Assembly (NCBI RefSeq): GCF_023017105.1
Contig: NZ_JALKEV010000007.1
Span: forward strand, 62,001 to 126,000
Direction: 5' to 3'
Source of the DNA: Halalkalibacter sp. APA_J-10(15)
GTDB lineage: Bacteria > Bacillota > Bacilli > Bacillales > Bacillaceae_D
Length of the DNA stretch: 64,000 nt
Notes under the pieces: generated by a model
Database searches by the model: none
Told to the model about the DNA's origin: nothing
Seen by the model: only the letters and a program-made list of their open reading frames with translations
Program-made: the position numbers and the translations under genes
Shown: positions 9,062-17,921 of the stretch, piece after piece
Layout: every line of letters begins with the position of its first letter
Numbering within the stretch: position 1 is the first letter of the stretch

Positions 9062-9811
9062 ATGTTTCGAGTACTAGTGGTTGAAGATGAATTCTGGATG
9101 TGTGAAGGATTGAAAAAGATGGTTCGTCATTTAGATATCAATTTTATAGTTACAGACGTGGCTCATAATGGAAAAGAAGCACTTGAGAAAATGGAAGAAC
9201 AAACGTTTGATTTGTTATTTGCAGATATTAACATGCCGATTATGGACGGGCTACAGATGATGGATGAAATGGAGAATTTGAAGTACAATGTGCCTGTCAT
9301 TATTATTACAGGATTTAATGAGTTTGAATATGCACGAAAGGCTTTGCGCTATGGTGCAGTTGATTACTTGTTAAAACCGATAAAAAATGATGAACTGAGA
9401 GAAGTTTTGGAGCATTGGGAGTTGGAGCATAAAAAGCAATACAGTCTTTCCAATAACGAACCAAAAAGTTTAGAGTTTAATAATAGCGGTGCCGACCTCA
9501 TACAATCGATTTTGCAACTTGTTGAGACTAACTATATGAAGGATTTGTCACTATCAATATTGGCCGATCAAGCAGGATATAATGCTTCTTACCTTAGCCG
9601 ATTATTTAAGGTAGAAACAGGAAAGGGTTTTGTACAATATTTAAGAGATATACGAATGAAACATGCATGCTATTTGTTAATAAATAGTAAGTTGACAATT
9701 GAACATATATCGCAAAAGGTTGGATTTTTGGATGAAAAACATTTTAGAAGAACATTTAAAAAGGACTTAGGGATGACGCCTGGAGAATATCGAAAAATAT
9801 ATGGAAAGTAA
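9062..9811 (+). CDS. YesN-type response regulator (receiver plus AraC HTH)
   Basis: A 249-residue regulator with a receiver domain (EDE at 8-10, phospho-acceptor Asp55 in LLFADINMPIMDG, Lys in YLLKPIKNDEL) and a C-terminal AraC-type helix-turn-helix pair (LSLSILADQAGYNASYLSRLFKVETGKGF and LTIEHISQKVGFLDEKHFRRTFKKDLGMTPGEYR). It pairs with the YesM-like kinase. The start is placed at 9062, where TGGAGG lies eight bases upstream and the phospho-domain begins at once; an earlier ATG at 9041 inside the kinase gene has no clear ribosome site. It probably activates the importer-sulfatase operon that starts 206 bases downstream. Confidence 0.94.
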   Translation: MFRVLVVEDEFWMCEGLKKMVRHLDINFIVTDVAHNGKEALEKMEEQTFDLLFADINMPIMDGLQMMDEMENLKYNVPVIIITGFNEFEYARKALRYGAVDYLLKPIKNDELREVLEHWELEHKKQYSLSNNEPKSLEFNNSGADLIQSILQLVETNYMKDLSLSILADQAGYNASYLSRLFKVETGKGFVQYLRDIRMKHACYLLINSKLTIEHISQKVGFLDEKHFRRTFKKDLGMTPGEYRKIYGK

Positions 9812-9856
9812 AAAAAAGCCCCCTTAATGTAAAAAAGTGAGTCTAACTTAAAATTA

Positions 9857-9870
9857 TTAAAGCGCTTACA
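9857..9870. promoter_or_regulatory. Putative cre site (CcpA catabolite control)
   Basis: The minus strand reads TGTAAGCGCTTTAA, matching the cre core TGTAANCGNTNN and missing the usual final CA. It lies about 150 bases before the binding-protein gene, so catabolite control of the sulfated-sugar operon is likely. Confidence 0.55.
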
Positions 9871-10017
9871 ATTAGTTGTAAGAAAGGAGGAGTAACAGTG
9901 TGATGCTTTCTGTTTGTCTAGGGGAAGGTAGAATGGGATAAGCGAGTTAAATATTTTACGTATAAAAAGACATTGGATAGGTAGGGTAGATACGATACTA
10001 AAAGGGGGATCTTTAAA

Positions 10018-11451
10018 ATGAAAAAGTGGAACTTCTTCTTCGGGGTATGTGCATGTGTAATTCTACTAGCTGCTTGTGGTAGTAATGATGATACTGTTGG
10101 GAATGGAAATAGTGAGGATTCAAATAGTAATGATACTAGTAGTGATGAACAAGTTACATTACGTGTCATGGATTGGTATGACTCTACACTTGAGCAACGG
10201 GATGAATTTCATAGGAAGTTTATGGAAAAATACCCGCATGTAACAATCGAATATACAACACTTACACTGGATCAATTTAGAGATACTATTCTATCAGCGG
10301 TTCGAACAGGTGAGGCGCCAGATATCTTTCCTGTACCATTTGGGTTTAGATTACCTAATCTAGTTGAAGATGGATGGTATCAGCCACTAGAAGGTTTGGT
10401 TGATGAAGCTTTATTTAATGAATTTTCAGAAGGAACTTTTGTTGAAGGTATAACAACCGTAGATAACGATATTTATACGATACCTCAAAATTTACCTGCC
10501 TTTTCAACAATTGTTTTTTATAATAAAGATTTATTTAGGGAAGCTGGATTAGATCCGGAAAAGCCGCCTACTACGTATGAAGAATTCCGTGATTATGCCA
10601 AAAAAATAACAGAAGCGGGAAATGGGAAATATTATGGCATTATTGAAGGTGGAAGGCAAACACAGCGTTGGACTACTACTGTTCAAGATTGGTCTTCCCT
10701 AAATGGGAGTGGGTTAAGTGAAGCTAGTCCAGTAAGTGTTTATACAGGGGAAGCACCGTTCCATACAGAGGCTGTATTAAATGTATTTAATTTGTTTGCA
10801 GGAATTGCTGATGATGGGAGTTATCATCCACAAACATCTGGTATTTCTGCACCTGAAGCGAGGCAGCTATTCGCAAATGGGGAAGCTGGTTTTATTATTC
10901 AAGGGATTTGGAATATCGGTATTTGGAATGAAAGTAATTCAGAATTAAATTATGGAGTAATGGCACCACCGCTTTCTAATGGAGAGAGAGATGGATTGAT
11001 CAACTTAGTTAATATGCCTGGATTCGGTGTTTATTCACAATCAGAGCACCCAGAATGGGCTGCAAGATATTTAGAGGAGTACTATGGTGGAGATTACTTT
11101 CAGCAAGAGGTTGTACAAAATAACTTGGAGCTTTCGATTGTAGATGGGATTAACGAAGAGTATGCGACAGGAGAAATGTTAGAGGCGTGGCAAATTAATG
11201 AGGAGTTTGCTGCGGTAGGACCTAACCCCGCGACGAATCCAGATGTGTTACCTGTGTTTTCCGAGTATGTTGATGTAACACCGAATGTCGGGGAGATTTT
11301 GCAAGCTGTTGCGATAACGGGTTTACGTGATTATGAACAAATGCTAGAAGAATTATCGGAAAAGACAGATCAAGCACTAGAGAATGCTATAAATGAAGCT
11401 CAGGAAAAAGGTGCAAATGTGAGTATTGATGATTTTAGATTATTTGAATAG
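10018..11451 (+). CDS. Sugar ABC transporter substrate-binding lipoprotein (CUT1 class)
   Basis: A 477-residue extracellular solute-binding protein of family 1. The first 20 residues form a lipoprotein signal ending in ILLAAC, so Cys20 would be lipidated; a Ser/Asn/Asp-rich linker follows to about residue 45. The rest shows the family pattern: FHRKFMEKYPHVTIEY, AVRTGEAPDIFPV, LVEDGWYQPLEG, YTIPQNLPAFSTIVFYNKDLFREAGLDPEKPPTTYEEFRDYA, and LFANGEAGFIIQGIW. It should bind a mono- or oligosaccharide; given the sulfatase downstream, a sulfated one is plausible but inferred. A ribosome site AAAGGGGG precedes the ATG. Confidence 0.92.
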   Translation: MKKWNFFFGVCACVILLAACGSNDDTVGNGNSEDSNSNDTSSDEQVTLRVMDWYDSTLEQRDEFHRKFMEKYPHVTIEYTTLTLDQFRDTILSAVRTGEAPDIFPVPFGFRLPNLVEDGWYQPLEGLVDEALFNEFSEGTFVEGITTVDNDIYTIPQNLPAFSTIVFYNKDLFREAGLDPEKPPTTYEEFRDYAKKITEAGNGKYYGIIEGGRQTQRWTTTVQDWSSLNGSGLSEASPVSVYTGEAPFHTEAVLNVFNLFAGIADDGSYHPQTSGISAPEARQLFANGEAGFIIQGIWNIGIWNESNSELNYGVMAPPLSNGERDGLINLVNMPGFGVYSQSEHPEWAARYLEEYYGGDYFQQEVVQNNLELSIVDGINEEYATGEMLEAWQINEEFAAVGPNPATNPDVLPVFSEYVDVTPNVGEILQAVAITGLRDYEQMLEELSEKTDQALENAINEAQEKGANVSIDDFRLFE

Positions 11452-11464
11452 TTACTGACTTTGC

Positions 11465-11490
11465 TAGTGGCAGGTGTTTACCTGTCACTA
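11465..11490 (+). terminator. Intercistronic hairpin after binding-protein gene
   Basis: TAGTGGCAGGT (11465-11475) pairs with ACCTGTCACTA (11480-11490) over a GTTT loop, with one G-U pair. There is no T-run after it, so it is more likely an mRNA-stabilising or processing hairpin that raises binding-protein yield over permeases. Confidence 0.6.
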
Positions 11491-11506
11491 ATGAAGGGGG
11501 AGGCAA

Positions 11507-12451
11507 ATGGAGAATGTATCAACGACAAAGAGAAACAAATTAACGTCAATTAAACAGAAGAAATATAACAAAAAAGTAGTCTTATGGTGTTGGTTATTTG
11601 TATTACCTAATTTAATTTTATTTGCCTTGTTTCAAGGATGGCCTATAGTAATTAACTGGTATTATTCAATGTCAAATTGGTCTGGGTTAAGTGCTCAACC
11701 TGATTTCATTGGCTTGGCTAATTTCCGTGAACTGATAAGTGATCAATATTTTTGGAATGCTTATAAAAATGTATTTATGTTTGCTGCTGGTACAGTTCCA
11801 TCTCAGCTCATATTAGGTCTATTGTTTGCAGTGGTATTAAATAATCCAAAGTTGAAATTTGCAAACGTGTATAGAACACTTATTTTCATTCCTGTTGTGA
11901 CAAGTGCCTCTATTATTGGGATTATTATGGGATTTATTTGGAGCCCCAATGGAGGAGTTAATTATTTATTAATAAGCATGGGAATAATTAATGTACCAAT
12001 TGATTTTTTAGGAAGTATGACTTGGTCCATGCCTACTGTCATTATAGTATCTGTTTGGATGAGTGTAGGGATTAACATGGTATTTTGGTTAGCAGGACTT
12101 CAAGGGATCCCAAGGGAATTATACGAAGCAGCGTATATTGATGGGGCTGGCTATGTTAAGACCTTTTTCAAAGTGACGGTTCCCCTACTGATTCCGATTG
12201 GAGCCGTCATATTACTTTTTAACTTTGCTTTTTCACTGAGAGTCTTTGATTTAATTAAAACACTTACGGATGGTGGACCTTTTTTCTCGACTGATGTTGT
12301 TTCGACGTATGTGTATAGACATGCTTTTTCAGGAGAGGTTGGACAGCCGAGAATGGGATATGCTTCAGCGGCTGGATTATTCTTTGGCTTTACTGTTATT
12401 ACGATAATGGCGACACTTCAATTAATAAAGTATAAATTAAAACGAAAATAG
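11507..12451 (+). CDS. Sugar ABC transporter permease (MalF/LplB type)
   Basis: A 314-residue membrane protein with six predicted transmembrane segments after a basic N-terminus of about 25 residues. The EAA coupling motif is YEAAYIDGAGYVKTFFKVTVPLL, near residues 205-230, which is the contact for the shared ATPase. Start of the membrane part reads LWCWLFVLPNLILFALFQGWPIVINWYYSMSNW, typical for CUT1 permeases. No ATPase gene is present in this operon, so it probably uses a general MsmX-type ATPase encoded elsewhere, as Bacillus CUT1 importers usually do. Confidence 0.93.
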   Translation: MENVSTTKRNKLTSIKQKKYNKKVVLWCWLFVLPNLILFALFQGWPIVINWYYSMSNWSGLSAQPDFIGLANFRELISDQYFWNAYKNVFMFAAGTVPSQLILGLLFAVVLNNPKLKFANVYRTLIFIPVVTSASIIGIIMGFIWSPNGGVNYLLISMGIINVPIDFLGSMTWSMPTVIIVSVWMSVGINMVFWLAGLQGIPRELYEAAYIDGAGYVKTFFKVTVPLLIPIGAVILLFNFAFSLRVFDLIKTLTDGGPFFSTDVVSTYVYRHAFSGEVGQPRMGYASAAGLFFGFTVITIMATLQLIKYKLKRK

Positions 12452-12505
12452 ATTGAATTATTATTTCGTATTACGAAATAAATGAGCAAAGTAAGGGGGG
12501 ATAAA

Positions 12506-13360
12506 ATGAATAACGTGACCTCTCGACGCATAAGTCTGAGTTCTTTACTAAGAGGTTGTACACATATTTTGTTTATTGGATTATGTTTTATATGGATATA
12601 CCCATTCTTATGGATGGTTTCGTCATCATTCAAAACAGATCGAGAGTTTTTTGCTAATCGTCTCAGTCTAATTCCTGAGACACTTAATATGTCAAACTTT
12701 ATACGAGCGTGGGATACAGCAAACTTTAGCCAATATTTCTTGAATTCCTTTTTGATTACAGCCGGTGTTGTCCTTATAGTCATTGTAACGACCTCGGCTT
12801 GTGGCTATGCACTTGGTAGATATTCGTTCCCAGGAAAAAAATTAATCTTTGTCATTTTAATTTGCAGTATGTTCATTCCACTTGAGTTTTCTATTATTCC
12901 GATCGCTGTATTAATTAATGCCTTAGGCCTTTCTAATTCACTGTTTGGTGTCATATTAGCTGAATCAGGTGGCGGATCGGTTATGCTAGTCATGCTATTT
13001 GCGGGTTTCTTTAGTCAAATTCCAAAAGAATTAGAGGAATCAGCTACGATAGATGGAAGTGGATTTTTAAGGACGTATGTCAGTATTATGCTTCCATTAT
13101 CAAAACCGATTATAGGTAGTGCAGCCATTATGCAAATTGTATGGACTTGGAACTCTTTTTTGCTTCCACTAGTGCTAACACTTAGTAATCCAAGTATTCG
13201 CCCTTTAGCAGTAGGGATATATGCGTTTCGTGGGGAGAATGTAGTTGATTGGACAGGGATCGCCGCAGGAGCCACGATTTCTATTATTCCAGTCATTGTC
13301 GTCTTTCTATTTTTACAGAGATACTTTATCGAAGGGATTTCAGGAGCAGTAAAAGGTTAA
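12506..13360 (+). CDS. Sugar ABC transporter permease (MalG type)
   Basis: A 284-residue partner permease with six membrane segments. The EAA motif is LEESATIDGSGFLRTYVSIMLPLSKPI and the C-terminus is QRYFIEGISGAVKG, the usual end of MalG-like CUT1 permeases. The start is placed at ATG 12506 because GGGGGG lies five bases upstream; an earlier in-frame ATG at 12482 has no ribosome site. The next gene, a sulfatase, begins 40 bases downstream, which places importer and sulfatase in one operon. Confidence 0.93.
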   Translation: MNNVTSRRISLSSLLRGCTHILFIGLCFIWIYPFLWMVSSSFKTDREFFANRLSLIPETLNMSNFIRAWDTANFSQYFLNSFLITAGVVLIVIVTTSACGYALGRYSFPGKKLIFVILICSMFIPLEFSIIPIAVLINALGLSNSLFGVILAESGGGSVMLVMLFAGFFSQIPKELEESATIDGSGFLRTYVSIMLPLSKPIIGSAAIMQIVWTWNSFLLPLVLTLSNPSIRPLAVGIYAFRGENVVDWTGIAAGATISIIPVIVVFLFLQRYFIEGISGAVKG

Positions 13361-13400
13361 GCCTTTAAATATCTATGAATTTCTAAAAGGAGAGATTTTT

Positions 13401-14942
13401 GTGAGAGTATTATTTCTTGATTTAGATTCAGTAAGTCCAAGACATTTAGGTTGTTACGGATATGAGCGCAACACATCGCCTAATATTGATAAAGTCGCTA
13501 AAAAAGGAGTAAGATTTACAAATTATTATACATCGGATGCTCCTTGTGCCCCATCGAGAACTGCATTAATGTCAGGGCAGTTTGGTCTTCGTAACGGCTT
13601 AGTCGGCCATGGAGGTACAGCTGGGGATATGAGACATGAGGGTGTTGATCGTACGATTTTTGGAAGGTTATCAGTTGGTGGTTCTCTCCCGTCCTTTCTA
13701 CAGTTAGGTGCTGGATTAAATACGACATTGATTAGCCCATTTCCTCAACGACATGCGACGTATAACTTCTATGCTGGATTTAACGAAATTATTAATACAG
13801 GGAAGTTTGGGATGGAATCAGCTGAACAAGTATCACCAGTCGTTCATGATTGGGTTGAAAGAAACGCAGAGAAAGACGATTGGTTCCTATATGTGAATTA
13901 TTGGGATGCACATACTCCTTATCGCGCACCAGAGGATTTTGGTAATCCATTTGCTAATGAACCGTTGCCTAGCTGGGCAAATGAAGAAACGTTAGAGAAG
14001 CATAGGAAAGAAGTAGGTCCTCATACTGTGCATGAGCTTGTGATTGATCACCAAAATGAAACATACACGAATGTTGAAAGTGATCAATTTCCAAGAAGCC
14101 CTGGAGAAATTAAGACTATGGATGATTTACGTGTAATGATTGACGGGTATGATTGTGGAATTCGGTATGTAGATGATCACGTTGGACAGCTATTTGAATT
14201 ATTAGAGCTAAAGGGAATTTTGGAGGATACGATTATTATTGTATCAGCTGATCATGGTGAAAATATGGGACAGCTAGGTATTTATGGTGAGCATGGAACA
14301 GCAGATGATGGAACGTGTCGCATTCCGATGATTATTTCTTGGCCTGGAATGAAAGAGGGGCATGTTGATGACGGATTGCACTATCACTTGGATTTACCTG
14401 TTACATTAGCTGAAATGCTTGATATACCTCCATGTCCTGATTGGGATGGTAAAAGCTTTGCTTCCGTTCTTAAAGAAGGAAAAGAGTGTGGAAGAGACTA
14501 TGTAGTCATGTCTCAATGTGCTCATGTCGCTCAGCGTAGTGTAAGGTTTGGAGATTGGTTGTATATGAGAACGTATCATGATGGGTATCATTTATTTGAT
14601 AAGGAGATGTTATATAATATTAAGCAGGATCCACGAGAAGAAAATAATGTCGCAGCTCAAAATAAAGATGTATGTATGCAAGCCGTTTATTATTTGCATG
14701 AATGGCATGATGAAATGATGTTTAGATCAAGAAATGATGTTGATCCATTATGGACTGTTATAAAAGAAGGAGGTCCTTTCCATGCTAAGGGTTTCCTTAA
14801 GAATTATGGTGAAAGACTCGTCCAAACAGGAAGAGAAGAGAAATTTAATGAATTGAAAAAGAGACATCCAAATGAATTTCCTGAGGAAGCAGATCATAAA
14901 CGGTTGGAATTTGATAATCTAATGAGAAGTCGATTATTTTAA
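13401..14942 (+). CDS. Cytoplasmic sulfatase (type I, formylglycine-dependent)
   Basis: A 513-residue sulfatase. The active-site signature is C49-A-P-S-R53, the C-x-P-x-R motif whose cysteine is oxidised to formylglycine. Metal-binding aspartates lie at the start (LFLDLDSVSPRHLGCYG), with a further pair in IIIVSADHGENMGQLGIYGEHG. There is no signal peptide, so the enzyme should act inside the cell on an imported sulfated sugar or other sulfate ester. The GTG start at 13401 has AAAGGAGA upstream. It sits between the ABC permeases and the gene for its maturation enzyme. The exact substrate is unknown; no glycoside hydrolase is in this operon. Confidence 0.92.
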   Translation: MRVLFLDLDSVSPRHLGCYGYERNTSPNIDKVAKKGVRFTNYYTSDAPCAPSRTALMSGQFGLRNGLVGHGGTAGDMRHEGVDRTIFGRLSVGGSLPSFLQLGAGLNTTLISPFPQRHATYNFYAGFNEIINTGKFGMESAEQVSPVVHDWVERNAEKDDWFLYVNYWDAHTPYRAPEDFGNPFANEPLPSWANEETLEKHRKEVGPHTVHELVIDHQNETYTNVESDQFPRSPGEIKTMDDLRVMIDGYDCGIRYVDDHVGQLFELLELKGILEDTIIIVSADHGENMGQLGIYGEHGTADDGTCRIPMIISWPGMKEGHVDDGLHYHLDLPVTLAEMLDIPPCPDWDGKSFASVLKEGKECGRDYVVMSQCAHVAQRSVRFGDWLYMRTYHDGYHLFDKEMLYNIKQDPREENNVAAQNKDVCMQAVYYLHEWHDEMMFRSRNDVDPLWTVIKEGGPFHAKGFLKNYGERLVQTGREEKFNELKKRHPNEFPEEADHKRLEFDNLMRSRLF

Positions 14943-14947
14943 GTTTT

Positions 14948-14982
14948 TTTGCTATAAAAGGAAGGCTTCTTTTTATAGCAAA
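14948..14982. terminator. Hairpin between sulfatase and FGE genes
   Basis: TTTGCTATAAAAGGAAG pairs with CTTCTTTTTATAGCAAA almost perfectly around one base. The T-run is on the 5' side, so on the plus strand it is probably an intercistronic stability or attenuation structure and not a full terminator. Confidence 0.55.
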
Positions 14983-15020
14983 CATATTTTAAGCTAGTTG
15001 TATAGTATAGAGGTGATGAA

Positions 15021-15974
15021 ATGGAACCAAAATCGTGCTGTGGAGTACAAAGAGAAAGCATTGAAAAATTCCCTGAACCACAAGAAATAACTCAAAGTAA
15101 GACATTTTCTAAAAAGAGGCATAGAGATAATTTGATTACAATTCCAAAAGGGACTTTTTTAATGGGAACAGATGATGAAGAAGGGTATAAGCTAGATGGA
15201 GAGGGACCTGTTCGTTCTGTTAATGTGGACTCATTCGCAGTTGATCGGTATACAGTAACGAATGAACAGTTTAAGGAATTTATTGAGGAAACAGGATATA
15301 AGACCGACGCTGAACAATTTGGCTGGTCGTTCGTCTTCCATTTGTTTTTAAGTAATCGAACGAAGAAAGATGTCATAGGCTCTCCCGAAGGAACACCTTG
15401 GTGGTTAGCGGTGAAAGGTGCGACATGGGAACACCCTGAGGGTATAGGTACATCAATTGCTGATCGAATGTATCATCCGGTTGTACATGTTTCTTGGAAT
15501 GATGCAATGGCTTATTGCACTTGGTCTGGAAAACGACTTTTGACTGAGGCAGAGTGGGAGTATGCTGCTCGGGGAGGTTTAGTACAAAAGAGATACCCTT
15601 GGGGTGACAAGCTAATGTATAGAAAAAAGCATCTGTGTAACATTTGGCAAGGGGAGTTTCCAACAAATAATATAGGAAAAGATGGGTACCTTGCCACAGC
15701 TCCAGTTGATGCTTATGAACCAAATGGGTATGGTTTATATAATGTTGTCGGCAATGTATGGGAATGGTGTGCTGATTGGTTTACGAATGAGCATAACGAA
15801 AAGAAAGACAATCCTATTGGACCAAAGATAGGAGTGGAACGTGTCATGAGAGGTGGTTCATATCTATGTCACCAATCTTATTGTAATCGTTATAGAGTGG
15901 CGGCGAGAAGCAAGAGTACACCTGATAGTTCAACGGGTAATTTAGGGTTTCGTTGCGCAGTCGATATAGACTAA
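15021..15974 (+). CDS. Formylglycine-generating enzyme (sulfatase-modifying factor)
   Basis: A 317-residue protein of the FGE/SUMF1 family. It oxidises the active-site cysteine of the neighbouring sulfatase to formylglycine using copper and oxygen. Seen directly: FGE-sulfatase domain from about residue 40 (IPKGTFLMGTDDEEG, FAVDRYTVTNEQFKEFIEETGY, HPVVHVSWNDAMAYCTWSGKRLLTEAEWEYAARGG, YPWGD, GNVWEWCADW) and the C-terminal RGGSYLCHQSYCNRYRVAAR with the two catalytic cysteines, C283 and C288. This end is close to the human FGE motif. An N-terminal CC pair (residues 6-7) precedes the domain. Its pairing with a C-type sulfatase fits an aerobic maturation route. Confidence 0.95.
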   Translation: MEPKSCCGVQRESIEKFPEPQEITQSKTFSKKRHRDNLITIPKGTFLMGTDDEEGYKLDGEGPVRSVNVDSFAVDRYTVTNEQFKEFIEETGYKTDAEQFGWSFVFHLFLSNRTKKDVIGSPEGTPWWLAVKGATWEHPEGIGTSIADRMYHPVVHVSWNDAMAYCTWSGKRLLTEAEWEYAARGGLVQKRYPWGDKLMYRKKHLCNIWQGEFPTNNIGKDGYLATAPVDAYEPNGYGLYNVVGNVWEWCADWFTNEHNEKKDNPIGPKIGVERVMRGGSYLCHQSYCNRYRVAARSKSTPDSSTGNLGFRCAVDID

Positions 15975-16043
15975 GTAGGCTTGATATATGAATTTCTGGA
16001 CAAATTATCGTTATCAGAAATGTTCAAATTATTGCAAAGAAAA

Positions 16044-16082
16044 GCCTAGATAGGATCGAGACAAAGCTTCTCCTATCTAGGC
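16044..16082. terminator. Bidirectional terminator
   Basis: A perfect 12-bp stem, GCCTAGATAGGA (16044-16055) with TCCTATCTAGGC (16071-16082), separates the FGE gene from the convergent antiporter gene. Confidence 0.75.
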
Positions 16083-16091
16083 AGTCTTTAA

Positions 16092-17579
16092 TTATGAAGA
16101 ACCCTCTTTCTTCTTCTCTAATACTTTCTTCAAGTCGGCTTTATATTTTCGTGAAACGAGAATGTACAAGAAGTCACCTTCCTTAATTTCTGTTTCGCCA
16201 TATGGGGAAATGAGCTTTTCATTGCGGACGATCGCGCTGATTGTGACTCTATTTGGGAATTGAATATCGCGCAGCGTATGTCCGACAATAGCTGATGTTT
16301 CATGGACTTGATATTGAACCATTTCCGCATTAGCCTTCCCCATTGAAATTAACTCCAATGAATGGTGTGGCGTATCCTTCTTCGGACCAGTTAATCCTAA
16401 TTTCTTTGCAAATATTGATATCGATGAACCTTGAACAAGAGCTGAAGTCAACACGATGAAAAAGACGACATTGAAAAACAGTTGTCCATTATCTAACCCT
16501 GCTACGACAGGGAAAGTCGCTAAAACGATCGGTACCGCACCTCTTAGTCCGGCCCACGATACAAAGACCTTTTCCTTGAACGAATAGTTCATGCCAATGG
16601 TCGACAGGAAAACAGCAATGGGACGAGCCAGTAGCATTAATACAATCGATAAGATTAGACCATTCACAATAACGGTTATGTTGATGAGTTGTGCAGGAAA
16701 GACGAGTAATCCAAGAATAATAAACATGAGAATCTGTGCCATCCAGGCAAATCCTTCATGAAATTGAAAGATCGAATAGCGATAGGTTAATTCAGCGTTT
16801 CCGATGACAAGTGCCGAAACATATACAGCCAAAAAGCCGCTCGCCTCAATCGTTGTTGCTACGCTATACGTTAATAAAGCAAAGGAAATAGCAAAGATCG
16901 GGTATAACCCACTCGATTCTAGGTTAATTCGATTGATTGAATAGGAGGCCAGCTTTCCGACAATGATTCCAACGACGATCCCAATTCCCATTTGCCAAAA
17001 GAAGGAGGGAATTAACGTCCAAAGGTTCGTTTCTGGAAATAGTATAAGTTCGATGAATGATAGCGTGAGAAAGACAGCCATTGGATCATTTGTACCTGAT
17101 TCAGCCTCGAGCGTTGCTCCCATCTTTGCTTTGATGTTCCGCTCTTTAAGTGATGCAAAAACAGCGGCAGCATCGGTGGAGCCGACAATGGCCCCGAATA
17201 GTAAAGCTTCTAGTAATGTAATATCGAATAGCAAAAATGCTACGTAGCCAACAATGGCTGAGGTTAAAATGACACCGATTGTTGCTAACGAAATCGAAGG
17301 AACAATGACAGAGCGTACTGTCGCAAATTTTGTTTGCATTCCACCTTCGAATAAAATGATAATAAGGGCAAAGATCCCAATCACTTGAGCGACTTCTGGT
17401 TTATCAAAATAAATAAAACCTAATCCATCACTACCGATAAGCATGCCAATAAGGATAAATAGAACGAGTGCAGGAAGCCCTAAACGTGTAGAGAATTTCG
17501 CTACGAGAACACCGCTTATAAGCAGTAACGCTCCAAGTAGGACAAAGGTATTCGTGTGAAGTGTTTCAAAAAACATCAA
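16092..17579 (-). CDS. CPA1-type cation/proton antiporter with TrkA-C domain
   Basis: A 495-residue protein with 12-13 hydrophobic segments followed by a cytoplasmic RCK C-terminal (TrkA-C) domain from about residue 405 (VQYQVHETSAIVGHTLRDIQFPNRVTISAIVRNEKLISPYGETEIKEGDFLYILV). The membrane part has family landmarks LGLPALVLFILIGMLIGSDGLG, LFEGGMQTKF, GAIVGSTDAAAVFASL (ion-binding Asp region) and WAGLRGAVPIVLATFP. This fits the NhaP2/CvrA-type K+/H+ or Na+/H+ antiporters, where the TrkA-C domain senses a ligand. The start may be TTG 17579 or ATG 17576, both after AGGGGGA. Ion choice cannot be told from sequence. Confidence 0.92.
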   Translation of the reverse strand: MMFFETLHTNTFVLLGALLLISGVLVAKFSTRLGLPALVLFILIGMLIGSDGLGFIYFDKPEVAQVIGIFALIIILFEGGMQTKFATVRSVIVPSISLATIGVILTSAIVGYVAFLLFDITLLEALLFGAIVGSTDAAAVFASLKERNIKAKMGATLEAESGTNDPMAVFLTLSFIELILFPETNLWTLIPSFFWQMGIGIVVGIIVGKLASYSINRINLESSGLYPIFAISFALLTYSVATTIEASGFLAVYVSALVIGNAELTYRYSIFQFHEGFAWMAQILMFIILGLLVFPAQLINITVIVNGLILSIVLMLLARPIAVFLSTIGMNYSFKEKVFVSWAGLRGAVPIVLATFPVVAGLDNGQLFFNVVFFIVLTSALVQGSSISIFAKKLGLTGPKKDTPHHSLELISMGKANAEMVQYQVHETSAIVGHTLRDIQFPNRVTISAIVRNEKLISPYGETEIKEGDFLYILVSRKYKADLKKVLEKKKEGSS

Positions 17580-17763
17580 ATTCGCTTTCCCCCTTTTTAG
17601 TTTCTATGGTTTAGAATAAGTTATGTTAATGGTTCTCGCGCTTTGCCACCAAAGGAAACAGTTTGAGAGAATGTTTAATCAATTTGTAATTTGCATACAT
17701 ATTTAATGACGTAAAAAGAGGACGGGATCGTCACTCTATTAAATAAAAGCCGTCTCTATGGGT

Positions 17764-17793
17764 ATTGAAAAAGTTTGGTTTTAACTTTTTTCG
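17764..17793. repeat. Hairpin of the GAAAAAGT family
   Basis: GAAAAAGTT pairs with AACTTTTTTC around TGGTTTT. It belongs to the set of CTGAAAAAG-core hairpins also seen at 17903, 41985, 49318 and 60132. Confidence 0.5.
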
Positions 17794-17902
17794 TTGAACT
17801 TCCAGCAATGGGAGAACCATTTGTCCATTGCTGAAAAAAGGTTGATACGAATGGGTTTCATGTATCAAACGAGCAAAGCCTTCGATAGTTAAATCAAAGG
17901 TA

Positions 17903-17921
17903 CTGAAAAAGCCTTTTTCAG
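17903..17921. repeat. Hairpin with CTGAAAAA/TTTTTCAG core
   Basis: CTGAAAAA (17903-17910) and TTTTTCAG (17914-17921) form a tight perfect hairpin with a three-base loop. Same core sequence as hairpins elsewhere in the window. Confidence 0.55.

Noticed and set aside
17580-17760. A c-di-AMP (ydaO-type) riboswitch upstream of the antiporter gene
   Set aside because: I looked because such antiporters are sometimes controlled this way; none of the conserved riboswitch blocks was visible on the minus strand.
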